A DNA stretch of 64,000 bases. It comes from Marinomonas profundi. Lineage in GTDB: Bacteria; Pseudomonadota; Gammaproteobacteria; Pseudomonadales; Marinomonadaceae. Below, piece after piece: positions 17,653 through 28,447 of the stretch. The notes below the pieces were generated by a model. It had not been told where the DNA came from and searched no databases. It saw only the letters and a program-made list of their open reading frames with translations. The position numbers were made by a program, and so were the translations under genes. The first letter of the stretch is position 1. The number at the start of each line of letters is the position of its first letter. Where the stretch lies: the NCBI RefSeq assembly GCF_020694005.1, contig NZ_CP073013.1:372001-436000 (forward strand). The letters are read 5' to 3'.

Positions 17653-18395
17653 AACGTGACGGTATCAGTCCATTGTTGCAACGAAGATGTTGCCTCATAG
17701 CAGGTCATATCGGTATGAATAGGCGTAATCGATACGTAACCGTTTGCAATCGCGCAAAAATCCGTCCCTTCAGCGACATCATGAGGCTCAGACAAGGCGC
17801 CAATCCAAAAGCTTGGCAGACCTCTAGGGTGCTGAGCAGAGATAGGCGCTTGGGCCTTATGTCGATACCCTAGACGTGTCACTTGTATCCCTTTTAATGC
17901 TTCATAAGGAAGATCAGGGACATTAATATTCAACAAAATACCACTGGGCAAAGTCAATGTGTGAGAGTCCGTCAAAAGCTGCATAACAACCTTTGCCGCG
18001 GTATCAAAATGCTGATGCCCAACCAAGGACACCGCCAACGCAGGACGTCCCAAATGCCGGGCTTCCATCGCCGCGGCCACGGTACCAGAATAAATAACAT
18101 CATCACCCAAGTTCGCCCCATGATTAATACCAGACACAACGATATCTACCTCACCATCAATCATCCCCGACAACGCAAGGTTAACGCAATCCGTAGGCGT
18201 TCCGTCCACACGATATTGATGCTTTTCAACCTCAATAGGCTGCACAGGCCGGGTAAGCGTTAACGAGTTACTTGCCCCACTGCGATTACGGTCTGGTGCC
18301 ACGACTAAAACCTCGTACTCTTGGCGTAAATGTCGTGCTAGCGTTTGTATACCAACCGCGTCTAGGCCATCATCATTGGCGATCAATATTCTCAT
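17649..18395 (-). CDS. surE: 5'/3'-nucleotidase SurE
   Basis: SurE is a metal-dependent nucleotidase and exopolyphosphatase. The 248-residue protein opens with MRILIANDDGLDAVGIQTL, whose paired aspartates bind metal, and later shows the metal/substrate motif SGINHGANLGDDVIYSGT. Its start lies within the last 23 bases of truD, and its stop overlaps pcm by four bases. This order (truD-surE-pcm) is standard in gammaproteobacteria. It is thought to help stress survival by recycling nucleotides. Confidence 0.96.
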   Translation of the reverse strand: MRILIANDDGLDAVGIQTLARHLRQEYEVLVVAPDRNRSGASNSLTLTRPVQPIEVEKHQYRVDGTPTDCVNLALSGMIDGEVDIVVSGINHGANLGDDVIYSGTVAAAMEARHLGRPALAVSLVGHQHFDTAAKVVMQLLTDSHTLTLPSGILLNINVPDLPYEALKGIQVTRLGYRHKAQAPISAQHPRGLPSFWIGALSEPHDVAEGTDFCAIANGYVSITPIHTDMTCYEATSSLQQWTDTVTL

Positions 18396-19467
18396 GATAT
18401 TTCTCTGCTGACTTATCTGTAAAATCGATCATTTCACGCAAAATACTGGTCGCAAAACACCCTTTAGGTAAGGAAAACTCCACAATTAATTGCGCATTGC
18501 CTTCATGCTCCCTTAGCAATTCCCACGCCATATTCATTGGCACAAGGCGTGCTAAGCGGCTGTCTCGAGAAAGGTCGAAGGCGATTAAAGCCTCGACGAT
18601 AGCGCCATCGTCAGCCAAAGACGTTTTTATCGCTAACTCACGCTGCGCACCAGTACCCGCTTCCCAGCCTTCACTGATCAGAGGTAAAACGGGGCTTATA
18701 TGGCCACGCATCACACTTAAATGCATCAAGGCGCCCACCTCTTTTACTCGAAACTGCTCGTCTTTATGCTGGAACTGAGCAATATCGCCATCGCATAAGC
18801 GCATCCACATACCATTTTCAACTTGATCACTTAGTGCCTGATTAAAACACCAAGAGCGAATAGCCGATAACCAAAAAGACTCTGTCTTTGACAATTTGCG
18901 CCGGCTTTGCCGCCCTTTTAAGACAAAATCTTTGCCGTTGTGCAAATTATTACCGTTTATACCAAAACGCTGCGGCCCATAATAATTTGGTACACCGCTT
19001 TGCTTTATCAAATTTAAGCGACCTTCTAGCTCGTCCAGATCACCATTAATGCCACGCAATCTAATAACAAAACGATTCGCTAAATGCGCCCCCGTTCGAA
19101 GCTTTTTTGAATGCCGCAATTGCGCAATCACGCGCACACATTCAGGCTCTCTAAACGCGTCCTGAATGGTCGATAGATCTGGCTCTTGGTTCAAAACATG
19201 CAAACAAAACCACTGACGCGTGCAAGCATGACGGTCTTTTACGCCGCTGTAAGTAACCTTTGTGGGGGCAATACCTGCAATTTGCGCTAAGCGCTTAGCA
19301 AGGAAGTCGGTATTCACGCCTTGTTTTTCAATAAACACAAAGCAAAATTCACCTTTATCATCAGGCTCAAAACCTAACTGTTCTTCGACATAAAAGTCTT
19401 GTACATGGGTTTTCAAATCCCCAGTAACGGTCGGCTTAGACCAAGCGTATCGCCATTCGGTATTCAT
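18373..19467 (-). CDS. truD: tRNA pseudouridine synthase TruD
   Basis: TruD makes pseudouridine at position 13 of tRNA-Glu. The 364-residue protein has the catalytic segment VTYSGVKDRHACTRQWF (catalytic aspartate in KDR), the conserved GPQRFG in the middle, and the C-terminal TRUD insertion. AAGG lies 6 bases before the ATG. Length is near the family norm. It overlaps surE by 23 bases and follows ispF after 53 bases. Confidence 0.95.
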   Translation of the reverse strand: MNTEWRYAWSKPTVTGDLKTHVQDFYVEEQLGFEPDDKGEFCFVFIEKQGVNTDFLAKRLAQIAGIAPTKVTYSGVKDRHACTRQWFCLHVLNQEPDLSTIQDAFREPECVRVIAQLRHSKKLRTGAHLANRFVIRLRGINGDLDELEGRLNLIKQSGVPNYYGPQRFGINGNNLHNGKDFVLKGRQSRRKLSKTESFWLSAIRSWCFNQALSDQVENGMWMRLCDGDIAQFQHKDEQFRVKEVGALMHLSVMRGHISPVLPLISEGWEAGTGAQRELAIKTSLADDGAIVEALIAFDLSRDSRLARLVPMNMAWELLREHEGNAQLIVEFSLPKGCFATSILREMIDFTDKSAEKYHENIDRQ

Positions 19468-19520
19468 ACACTGCCTTGATTAAAATAAACTCAATTAAAG
19501 TCAACTTGATTAAAATGGAC

Positions 19521-20000
19521 TTACTTAAAAATAAGCGCCACCGCTTCTACCGCGATGCCCTCTTTACGACCGATAAAGCCGAGCTTTTCCGTCGTCGTGG
19601 CCTTTACATTCACAACATTGATATCTACGGCTAAGTCTTCGGCAATATTGGCGCGCATAGCATCGATGTACGGGCGCATTTTGGGCGCTTCAGCCATAAT
19701 AGTGACATCAACATTGCCCACATAAAAACCCAAAGCCTGTATTTCCTGATAAGCACGCTTTAATAAAATACGACTATCGGCGTCAGCAAACGCGGCATCT
19801 GTATCAGGAAAATGCTTGCCGATATCCCCCAATGCCGCCGCGCCTAGCAAGGCGTCCGTTAAGGCATGCAACACCACATCGCCATCAGAATGAGCCATCA
19901 ATCCCTGCGTATAAGGAATAAAAACACCGCCCAATACAATGTGATCACCCTCACCAAATTTATGAACATCAAAACCATGACCAACACGAAACGGCATCAT
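19521..20000 (-). CDS. ispF: 2-C-methyl-D-erythritol 2,4-cyclodiphosphate synthase
   Basis: IspF closes the ring in the fifth step of the MEP isoprenoid pathway. The 159-residue protein carries the metal-binding GHGFDVHKF and the signature [19 protein letters not shown], and ends with [14 protein letters not shown]. Two adjacent ATG codons exist; the first (20000) has AGGAG 8 bases upstream, the second matches the usual N-terminus MPFRVG. It lies 16 bases after ispD. The pathway's dxr gene is elsewhere in this window. Confidence 0.97.
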   Translation of the reverse strand: MMPFRVGHGFDVHKFGEGDHIVLGGVFIPYTQGLMAHSDGDVVLHALTDALLGAAALGDIGKHFPDTDAAFADADSRILLKRAYQEIQALGFYVGNVDVTIMAEAPKMRPYIDAMRANIAEDLAVDINVVNVKATTTEKLGFIGRKEGIAVEAVALIFK

Positions 20001-20016
20001 GATAATTACTCCTGTG

Positions 20017-20808
20017 CTATGAATGGTACTTACTGTTTAGATTTGAAAGACGGGGGTTTGCTGGACTTGTTTTTGCTTTTGCTTTTGCTAGGCTTTTTTT
20101 AATTAGGTTTTTCTTTGCTAGATAGGTAAAAAGCGCTTCTGCGATCAACACATCTTCGGGCAAGGTGATTTTGATATTGCTGTTTTCTCCGACAACCAGG
20201 TCAGGGTGCCACCCCATGAACTCCATCGCGGAACATTCATCTGTGACAGCAATGCCTTGCGCTTGCGCTTTCTCTAATGCGTCCAACAAGGCTCGAGCAG
20301 GAAACCTCTGTGGCGTCTGCGCCAACCAGATAATATTTCGATCTAACGTTGTTTCAACAATCGCAGAACCACACTGCTGACGCTTGACCGTGTCTTTAGA
20401 CGGCACAGCCAACAGCGCGCCCTGTTCTGAGTGATGATGAATGATTCGCTCCAACGCCGCATGAGTTAACAACGGCCTCGCCGCGTCATGCACCAAAACA
20501 TCTTGCTGTTTTATTCCAGTAAGATTGAATAAGTAGCGCAACCCCTCTTGCACCGTGTCACTTCGCTCCTTACCGCCAACAAAACAATGCACTGAGTCAT
20601 GGTCACACCATTTGGAATCCGACCAATAAGCGTCTTCTGCACTAATGCCAACAAGCACACCCGCCACCAAAGGGTGCGAAATAAAAATATCAATCGTGCG
20701 ATCAAGTATGGTGTGACCCGCTAAAGACAAATATTGTTTTGGACAGCTGGCTTGCATACGCTGCCCCACTCCAGCGGCGGGAATAATAACCCACAAAGGC
20801 AACGTCAT
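20017..20808 (-). CDS. ispD: MEP cytidylyltransferase IspD with basic C-terminal tail
   Basis: IspD joins CTP to 2-C-methyl-D-erythritol 4-phosphate. The nucleotide-binding motif PAAGVGQRM is near residue 10, and VHDAARPLL and the later TPQRF are typical. The protein has 263 residues where about 230-240 is usual: the catalytic part ends near LFTYLAKK and a 30-residue tail follows, rich in Lys, Ala and Ser ([11 protein letters not shown]). The tail DNA has repeated TTTTGC on the plus strand, a slippage-prone run. Start overlaps ftsB by four bases (ATGA). Confidence 0.95.
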   Translation of the reverse strand: MTLPLWVIIPAAGVGQRMQASCPKQYLSLAGHTILDRTIDIFISHPLVAGVLVGISAEDAYWSDSKWCDHDSVHCFVGGKERSDTVQEGLRYLFNLTGIKQQDVLVHDAARPLLTHAALERIIHHHSEQGALLAVPSKDTVKRQQCGSAIVETTLDRNIIWLAQTPQRFPARALLDALEKAQAQGIAVTDECSAMEFMGWHPDLVVGENSNIKITLPEDVLIAEALFTYLAKKNLIKKSLAKAKAKTSPANPRLSNLNSKYHS

Positions 20809-21083
20809 TTTTTGTTCACCATGCGATAAAAAACCTCACCGTCTTTAATGTACTGTAATTCACTACGGACACGTTCTTCCACCGCCTCTTCCCCTAAGCG
20901 AAGATTTTCCACTTGGGCTCTGAGCGCTTGATTACGCTGTTTAAGGCGCTGATTAATACGTTCCTGATAGGCAACTTGTTTTGCAAGCTCTTCTTGACGT
21001 TTAACGCCCTGCTCACCAAAGTACAAATGATAAGATTGGTATCCAATGGCACAGATAAAAAAAGCCAGTAACAAACGCGCCAT
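20805..21083 (-). CDS. ftsB: Cell division protein FtsB
   Basis: FtsB is a small bitopic division protein that joins FtsL and FtsQ in the divisome. The 92-residue protein has an N-terminal transmembrane helix (about residues 3-20), a heptad-rich coiled coil (residues 28-65) and a short periplasmic end with YIKDGEVFYR, the region that contacts FtsQ. This, plus its location between eno and ispD, identifies it. Its stop overlaps the ispD start. Confidence 0.93.
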   Translation of the reverse strand: MARLLLAFFICAIGYQSYHLYFGEQGVKRQEELAKQVAYQERINQRLKQRNQALRAQVENLRLGEEAVEERVRSELQYIKDGEVFYRMVNKK

Positions 21084-21154
21084 AACATCCTCAAAGCCTA
21101 AAAAACATTCCCTTCACCATAAAATTAAAGCCAAAGGAATTGAAGTAAAAATAT

Positions 21155-21184
21155 AAAAAAAGGGAGAACTTGGTTCTCCCTTTT
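21155..21184. terminator. eno terminator
   Basis: Perfect 8-bp stem GGGAGAAC (21162-21169) / GTTCTCCC (21173-21180) with loop TTG. On the eno strand it is followed by seven U residues. It separates eno from ftsB, whose expression must then come from readthrough or its own promoter. Confidence 0.9.
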
Positions 21185-21193
21185 AAGGTCAAG

Positions 21194-21227
21194 GCACTTT
21201 TTAGATCAAAGCACTTTTTAGATCAAA
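21194..21227. repeat. Two tandem 17-bp repeats in the eno 3' untranslated region
   Basis: The unit GCACTTTTTAGATCAAA occurs exactly twice in tandem (21194-21210 and 21211-21227), just after the eno stop and before the terminator. A shorter, degenerate third copy (TTTTAAGGTCAAG, 21181-21193) precedes them. It looks like a recent slip duplication. Confidence 0.85.
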
Positions 21228-21233
21228 GCAATA

Positions 21234-22562
<1,329 letters not shown>

Positions 22563-22628
22563 TCACAAACTGCCTGTTTGCATGACTGAGTCCTTTGCAC
22601 GATGTTACGAGCGAAGCCAAGACGAGGC

Positions 22629-22716
22629 AAAAATAGGCGAAAAATGCAGAGTTTATACATTATAAATGAGCATTTTGAGTCTATTTTTAACAAAGTATTG
22701 GCAAGCACAGTAGTCG
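22629..22716. repeat. Dispersed intergenic repeat, copy A (pyrG-eno)
   Basis: An imperfect hairpin nests several arms: AAAAATAG / CTATTTTT (22629-22636 and 22681-22688), AAAATGC / GCATTTT (22641-22647 and 22670-22676), and a central TTTATA-cat-TATAAA. It is followed by AACAAAGTATTGG (22689-22701). The same core and tail, more diverged, occur at 62595. No coding potential is visible. Confidence 0.7.
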
Positions 22717-22731
22717 TGCAGTGGGCTCTAT

Positions 22732-24372
<1,641 letters not shown>

Positions 24373-24462
24373 TTAACCCGCCTTAAGATATGAAAAAATG
24401 AGATTTGAAGGCACATAACAATACACCCTCAGGACGGGGGAAAATAATAACATCACAAGGCA

Positions 24463-24504
24463 TTCCACTCAATGTAAAACACAGTTGTTTTACATTGAGT
24501 GGAA
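24463..24504. repeat. Perfect 18-bp inverted repeat between vanB and pyrG
   Basis: The arms TTCCACTCAATGTAAAAC (24463-24480) and GTTTTACATTGAGTGGAA (24487-24504) match without mismatch, separated by a 6-base loop. It lies 40 bases after vanB and about 97 bases upstream of pyrG. There is no U-tract on either side. It could be a terminator of an unusual kind, an RNase III site or a palindromic insertion, at the edge of the accessory block. Confidence 0.7.
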
Positions 24505-24543
24505 GCTTCACATTAGGGAAAAACGCAACCCACTAAAGCGCGG

Positions 24544-25500
24544 CTACAAATCTAATTCTAGAATAGGTGTTTTTGAACGCGAGCAACAGGGCATAACCAG
24601 CTTGCCTTGTGCGTGTTCCTGATCGGTTAAAAAAACATCCCTATGGTCTGGAATACCCTCTATCACACCCGTTTGACACGTACCACAAACGCCCGATTCA
24701 CAAGACACCGCTAGAAAAACGCCGTTTTCATCCAAAACCTCAAAGATACTTTGGTCGGCCTCAACATCAAACACCTCCCCAGTGCTGTGTATTTTGACTT
24801 TAAAAGCGGTGTTTTCACTCACTTCATCACCCAATGCCGGTGCCGCAAAAAACTCACGATGTAAACGCGCCTCAGGCCACCCCAACCTATTCGCCTGCAG
24901 TAACACATAATTAATGAAGTCAGCAGGACCACAAATATACAGCTCTGAATCAGCAAGGTGCTGAGACAGAATACGCGTCACATCCATCCGACCAGAACTC
25001 GCCACTTGGCTGTAATGAAAGTGCATCTTGTCCGCAAAAGAACTGTTTTCTAACGCATTAGAAAACGCCGCGGTTTCGGGAGACTTAGCACAATAATGAA
25101 AATCAAACGGCAAACCTACTTTTTGCAACTGTTGCGCCATGGGCAACATCGGCGTCACGCCAATACCACCCGCAATCAACAAACTATGTCGCTTTGTTTG
25201 CATCAATGGAAAATGATTCTTGGGTGCACTAACCGACAACGCATCGCCAATTTTTACTCTATGCACTTCCGCCGATCCACCTCTGGACTGGGGGTCTTTT
25301 AACACCGCAATCTCATAATACTGTGCGTCTGCCGGCAGTCGACACAATGAATATTGGCGAGTCAAGCCACTGGGCAAATGCAAATCAATGTGCGCTCCCG
25401 CTTCAAAAGCAGGCAAAGCGGAACCATCCTCACTGCCCAACACAAGACGCACCACGCCTTGCGCTTCAGTTACCACATTTCTTACCACGACCGGAATCAT
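24544..25500 (-). CDS. vanB: Vanillate O-demethylase reductase subunit VanB
   Basis: VanB passes electrons from NAD(P)H to the oxygenase VanA. The 318-residue protein has the phthalate-dioxygenase-reductase layout: flavin-binding RQYSLC near residue 50, nucleotide-binding GGIGVTPMLPMAQQL, and a C-terminal plant-type 2Fe-2S domain with CESGVCGTC and a later MPCCS. It lies 74 bases after vanA in the same direction. The specific pairing with a VanA-like oxygenase makes vanillate or a related methoxy-aromatic acid the likely substrate system. Confidence 0.9.
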   Translation of the reverse strand: MIPVVVRNVVTEAQGVVRLVLGSEDGSALPAFEAGAHIDLHLPSGLTRQYSLCRLPADAQYYEIAVLKDPQSRGGSAEVHRVKIGDALSVSAPKNHFPLMQTKRHSLLIAGGIGVTPMLPMAQQLQKVGLPFDFHYCAKSPETAAFSNALENSSFADKMHFHYSQVASSGRMDVTRILSQHLADSELYICGPADFINYVLLQANRLGWPEARLHREFFAAPALGDEVSENTAFKVKIHSTGEVFDVEADQSIFEVLDENGVFLAVSCESGVCGTCQTGVIEGIPDHRDVFLTDQEHAQGKLVMPCCSRSKTPILELDL

Positions 25501-25574
25501 CTGGCACTCCTAAGCTATTATATTTAAAGGCTAGAGAGCAATCTAAGCTACTCTCTAGCTGGCACCGAATGAGA

Positions 25575-26696
25575 TTAAAATGAAATCGTCTGCAGCGGCG
25601 CAGCAGCCTGAGATGACGCCGCGCTGACCTGCTCTTTAGATACCTGCTCTTTGGCTACCTGTTCTTTGGCAATCAATCGATCAATGACTCGTCTGGATTG
25701 CACCCCACCCGCATCAATATCCAACTTTAATAAATCATAGTCTGGAAACGCCAATAAGTTTTCTTGTTGGCGTTCAAGCACCTCTAAATCCTCAGCAAAA
25801 ATGCCACCTTGCCCCTCTCGAATAGTGTCGGTTAGCGCCTGATCTTCGGGTTTAAAGTTACGCGCCATGCCCCAGAAATACCAAATAGAGGTCTCGGTTT
25901 CCGGTGTAATAAAATCCACTACCGTACTGCTGGCTTTTTTATCCGCAGGGGCGTCAAAGCCACCATTACCTGCGTGAGCAACACCCACGTCTATCATTAC
26001 ATGAGAAGGTGGCGAAAATCGGCAAATCTGCCAACGGTCAACTAAAACATCACCCGCCAATCCATTACCGCGCAGCGCCGCTTGCCAAAATGGCGGCGCC
26101 ATAATATTTTCCATAAAACGACTGGTAATGACCTTATCCCCATCCACCGTCGTAGAAACAGGAGACTCATCGATTTCCTTTTGACCAATGCTGCTGGCGT
26201 GCACATAGGTCTCATGAGTCAAATCCATTAGGTTATCCACCATCAGGCGATAATCACAATTAATATGGTACAAGCCTCCACCATAAGCCCATTCAGGACT
26301 GACGGCCCATTCCAAGTGAGGAATCAGTGTTTTATCGGCTTGAGACTGATCACCTGGCCACACCCAAATAAAACCATAACGCTCTTCAACCGCGTAAGAT
26401 TTCATGCACGGGAAACCTTTTACACGCTGCAATGGCATCTCTTTGGTTTTACCATCGGCGCCCATTTTTAAACCATGATAACCACACACCAAAAGCCCTT
26501 CTTCGACATAACCTAAAGACAAGGCCGCGCCACGGTGTGGACAAAAATCCAATACCGCGGCGACTTCATTGTCATGGGATCGATAAAAGGCAATGCTTTC
26601 ACCACAAATTTTACGGCCGAGAGGTTTGCTGCCCGCAACCTCTTCAGACGTGGCGGCGACATACCAGGTATTTTTAGGGTAAGTTTGCTGACTCAT
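25575..26696 (-). CDS. vanA: Vanillate O-demethylase oxygenase subunit VanA
   Basis: VanA is a Rieske non-heme iron oxygenase that removes the methyl group of vanillate, giving protocatechuate and formaldehyde. The Rieske ligands are in CPHRG and CGYHG, and the catalytic iron motif in NLMDLTHETYVHASSIG (His ligands after an aspartate). The sequence YGGGLYHINCDYRLM also follows the Pseudomonas VanA pattern. The protein has 373 residues, longer than usual, because the C-terminus carries three tandem copies of a five-residue unit (AKEQV-like) and a low-complexity tail. The promoter overlaps a VanR operator. The AGGAG ribosome site is clear. Confidence 0.93.
   Translation of the reverse strand: MSQQTYPKNTWYVAATSEEVAGSKPLGRKICGESIAFYRSHDNEVAAVLDFCPHRGAALSLGYVEEGLLVCGYHGLKMGADGKTKEMPLQRVKGFPCMKSYAVEERYGFIWVWPGDQSQADKTLIPHLEWAVSPEWAYGGGLYHINCDYRLMVDNLMDLTHETYVHASSIGQKEIDESPVSTTVDGDKVITSRFMENIMAPPFWQAALRGNGLAGDVLVDRWQICRFSPPSHVMIDVGVAHAGNGGFDAPADKKASSTVVDFITPETETSIWYFWGMARNFKPEDQALTDTIREGQGGIFAEDLEVLERQQENLLAFPDYDLLKLDIDAGGVQSRRVIDRLIAKEQVAKEQVSKEQVSAASSQAAAPLQTISF
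25626..25670 (-). repeat. Three tandem 15-bp repeats inside vanA 3' end
   Basis: Units at 25626-25640, 25641-25655 and 25656-25670 differ at only a few bases and encode KEQV repeats (AKEQV, AKEQV, SKEQV). Units are 15 bp, so copy-number changes keep the frame. Confidence 0.85.
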
Positions 26697-26723
26697 TGAA
26701 ATTCTCCTGCTATTATTTTATTT

Positions 26724-26735
26724 ATTGGATCCAAT
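26724..26735. promoter_or_regulatory. VanR operator 1 (vanA side)
   Basis: Perfect palindrome ATTGGATCCAAT. The same sequence is known as the VanR operator in Caulobacter. It overlaps the probable vanA -10 box. Confidence 0.85.
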
Positions 26736-26760
26736 ATAACCCAAAAACCAAACAAAACAA
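26733..26760 (-). promoter_or_regulatory. Probable vanA promoter
   Basis: On the minus strand TTGTTT (26755-26760) and TATATT (26733-26738) are 16 bases apart. The -10 box overlaps operator 1, so a bound repressor would block it. Confidence 0.5.
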
Positions 26761-26775
26761 GACTGAAATGCACAA

Positions 26776-26787
26776 ATTGGATCCATA
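26776..26787. promoter_or_regulatory. VanR operator 2 (degenerate, middle)
   Basis: ATTGGATCCATA matches the palindrome at 10 of 12 bases. It lies between the divergent promoters. Confidence 0.6.
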
Positions 26788-26844
26788 AAACACATTATGA
26801 ATAATAGGCCACAGCCTAAATGCTTGAAAAATAAACGCTTCTCT

Positions 26845-26856
26845 ATTGGATCCAAT
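26845..26856. promoter_or_regulatory. VanR operator 3 (vanR side)
   Basis: Perfect ATTGGATCCAAT, immediately upstream of the probable vanR -35 box; consistent with autorepression. Confidence 0.8.
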
Positions 26857-26858
26857 TA

Positions 26859-26888
26859 TTACTTTTTTAGCTGTATTTACGTTATGAT
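26859..26888 (+). promoter_or_regulatory. Probable vanR promoter
   Basis: TTACTT (26859-26864) and TATGAT (26883-26888) are 18 bases apart, ending 32 bases before the ATG at 26921. Operator 3 abuts the -35 box. Confidence 0.45.
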
Positions 26889-26920
26889 TGTTTTTTATCA
26901 ACAAAACAGAGACAAGCGCG

Positions 26921-27652
26921 ATGAACAAACCCGGACAGCACGTTATCAGCCGATTGCGACAAATGATTTTGTCGGGCGAGCTCACGTCTGGCCAGCGCCT
27001 CGCCGAAATACCTACCGCTGAGCAACTTGGCGTGTCACGCACACCGGTACGTATTGCCTTTAGAACCTTGGAGCAAGAAGGCTTACTGACTAAGTTATCT
27101 GGACGTGGCTATATTGTTCGTCAAGTGACACAAGCTGAAATCAGCGGCTCCGTCGAGGTACGAGGCGTATTAGAAGGATTGGCAGCAAGACAAGCCGCTG
27201 AAAATACCTTATCGAAAGACCAAGCCGATGAGCTAGTGCAACTCCTGAAACAAGGCGACGACCTGTTTGCCAAAGGCAGCATCAGCGAACAAGATCTCGC
27301 CATCTATCACGACATGAATCAGCGTTTTCATCAAATCATTATAGCTGCCAGCTTAAATCCAGCCATTGCCGAGGCGTTAAGCCGCAACGAGCATCTGCCT
27401 TTTGCTTCGGTTAGCGCATTGGCTTTTGACCGCAACAATCTAACCTCAGAATATCGACGTTTTAATTTCGCTCATATGCAACATCATGCGGTATTTGATG
27501 CCATCAGTCATGGGCAAGGCAGTCGCGCCGAAGCCATTATGCGAGAACACGCCAACGCCACACTAGGCTATGCAAAGACATTTTCTCAAATGAAAGAAAA
27601 AGGCGAAAAAGTGCAGGTTATTAATGGCCTAAACGCGATTGATGGCCACTGA
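26921..27652 (+). CDS. vanR: GntR-family repressor VanR
   Basis: VanR is a GntR/FadR-type regulator that represses vanAB until vanillate binds. The 243-residue protein has a winged helix-turn-helix (residues about 10-70, with AEQLGVSRTPVRIAFRTLEQEGLL) and an all-helical FCD effector domain. I chose ATG 26921; an upstream in-frame TTG at 26888 would lie inside the -10 box of its promoter. It is divergent from vanA, and three ATTGGATCCAAT-like palindromes lie between. The ligand is inferred from that context. Confidence 0.88.
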   Translation: MNKPGQHVISRLRQMILSGELTSGQRLAEIPTAEQLGVSRTPVRIAFRTLEQEGLLTKLSGRGYIVRQVTQAEISGSVEVRGVLEGLAARQAAENTLSKDQADELVQLLKQGDDLFAKGSISEQDLAIYHDMNQRFHQIIIAASLNPAIAEALSRNEHLPFASVSALAFDRNNLTSEYRRFNFAHMQHHAVFDAISHGQGSRAEAIMREHANATLGYAKTFSQMKEKGEKVQVINGLNAIDGH

Positions 27653-27729
27653 TCAGCTAACCACCGATAAAAGCACACGGGTAAGTTCATGCTAACGCCT
27701 CCTGATCAATAACAAAAATAGGAAAACCC

Positions 27730-28407
27730 ATGCCCCTTGAAATAAACAAACACTATAAAAATTCGTCCGATGTGCAAATCGCATTAGATAAAATCCAAGC
27801 GTATACGAACAAACCAAACCGTACGTTAATCGGCTTAACCGGAGGCCCAGGCTCAGGTAAAAGTACCCTCGCCAAGCATTTGTTAGATCACTTTACGACG
27901 CAACAAAACGCACACGTCATTTGCCTGTCAATGGATGGCTTTCACTTATCTAAAGCTCAACTTAATGCACTGCCCAATGCAGAAGAAGCCTTTGCTAGAC
28001 GAGGCGCACCTTGGACATTTGATAGCTTAGCCTTTGTAGAGCGCGTCAAAAAGATTAAGCACGCTTATCAACAAAACGATATTTTGTGGCCAAGCTTTGA
28101 CCATGCCCTTGGCGACCCTATTGAAGACGATGTGAAAATCAACAAAGACATTAAAGTGGTATTAATTGAAGGCTTATACCTACTGCATCAACAAGATGGC
28201 TGGCAAGAATCGCAAGCCCTATTTGATGAACACTGGTTTTTAGACATTCCCGTTGACGTGGCCATCGAGCGCTTAGCAAAACGCCACATGGCGGCATGGG
28301 GATTCAGCCATCAGCAAGCCATGGAGCGCATTCAATTAAACGATGGACTCAATGCAAAACAGGTAGAAAGCAGTAAAAAACAAGCAGATTGGTTATTGAG
28401 AGTCTAG
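27730..28407 (+). CDS. P-loop nucleoside/nucleotide kinase family protein, YggC-like
   Basis: This 225-residue protein starts its kinase fold with the Walker A motif GLTGGPGSGKSTLAK near residue 37. LSMDGFHLS follows, and the segment RRGAPWTFD is typical of the uridine-kinase-like family that includes E. coli YggC and the proteins annotated as fructose-transport kinases. The substrate is unknown. It lies downstream of vanR in the same direction, 77 bp later, and converges with the FUSC-type gene. It may be unrelated to vanillate use. ATAGGAAAACCC before the ATG gives a ribosome site. Confidence 0.85.
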   Translation: MPLEINKHYKNSSDVQIALDKIQAYTNKPNRTLIGLTGGPGSGKSTLAKHLLDHFTTQQNAHVICLSMDGFHLSKAQLNALPNAEEAFARRGAPWTFDSLAFVERVKKIKHAYQQNDILWPSFDHALGDPIEDDVKINKDIKVVLIEGLYLLHQQDGWQESQALFDEHWFLDIPVDVAIERLAKRHMAAWGFSHQQAMERIQLNDGLNAKQVESSKKQADWLLRV

Positions 28408-28447
28408 TATCGCTCTAGGCTCTATCTCGTGCTCAGCTTTTCTCTCA

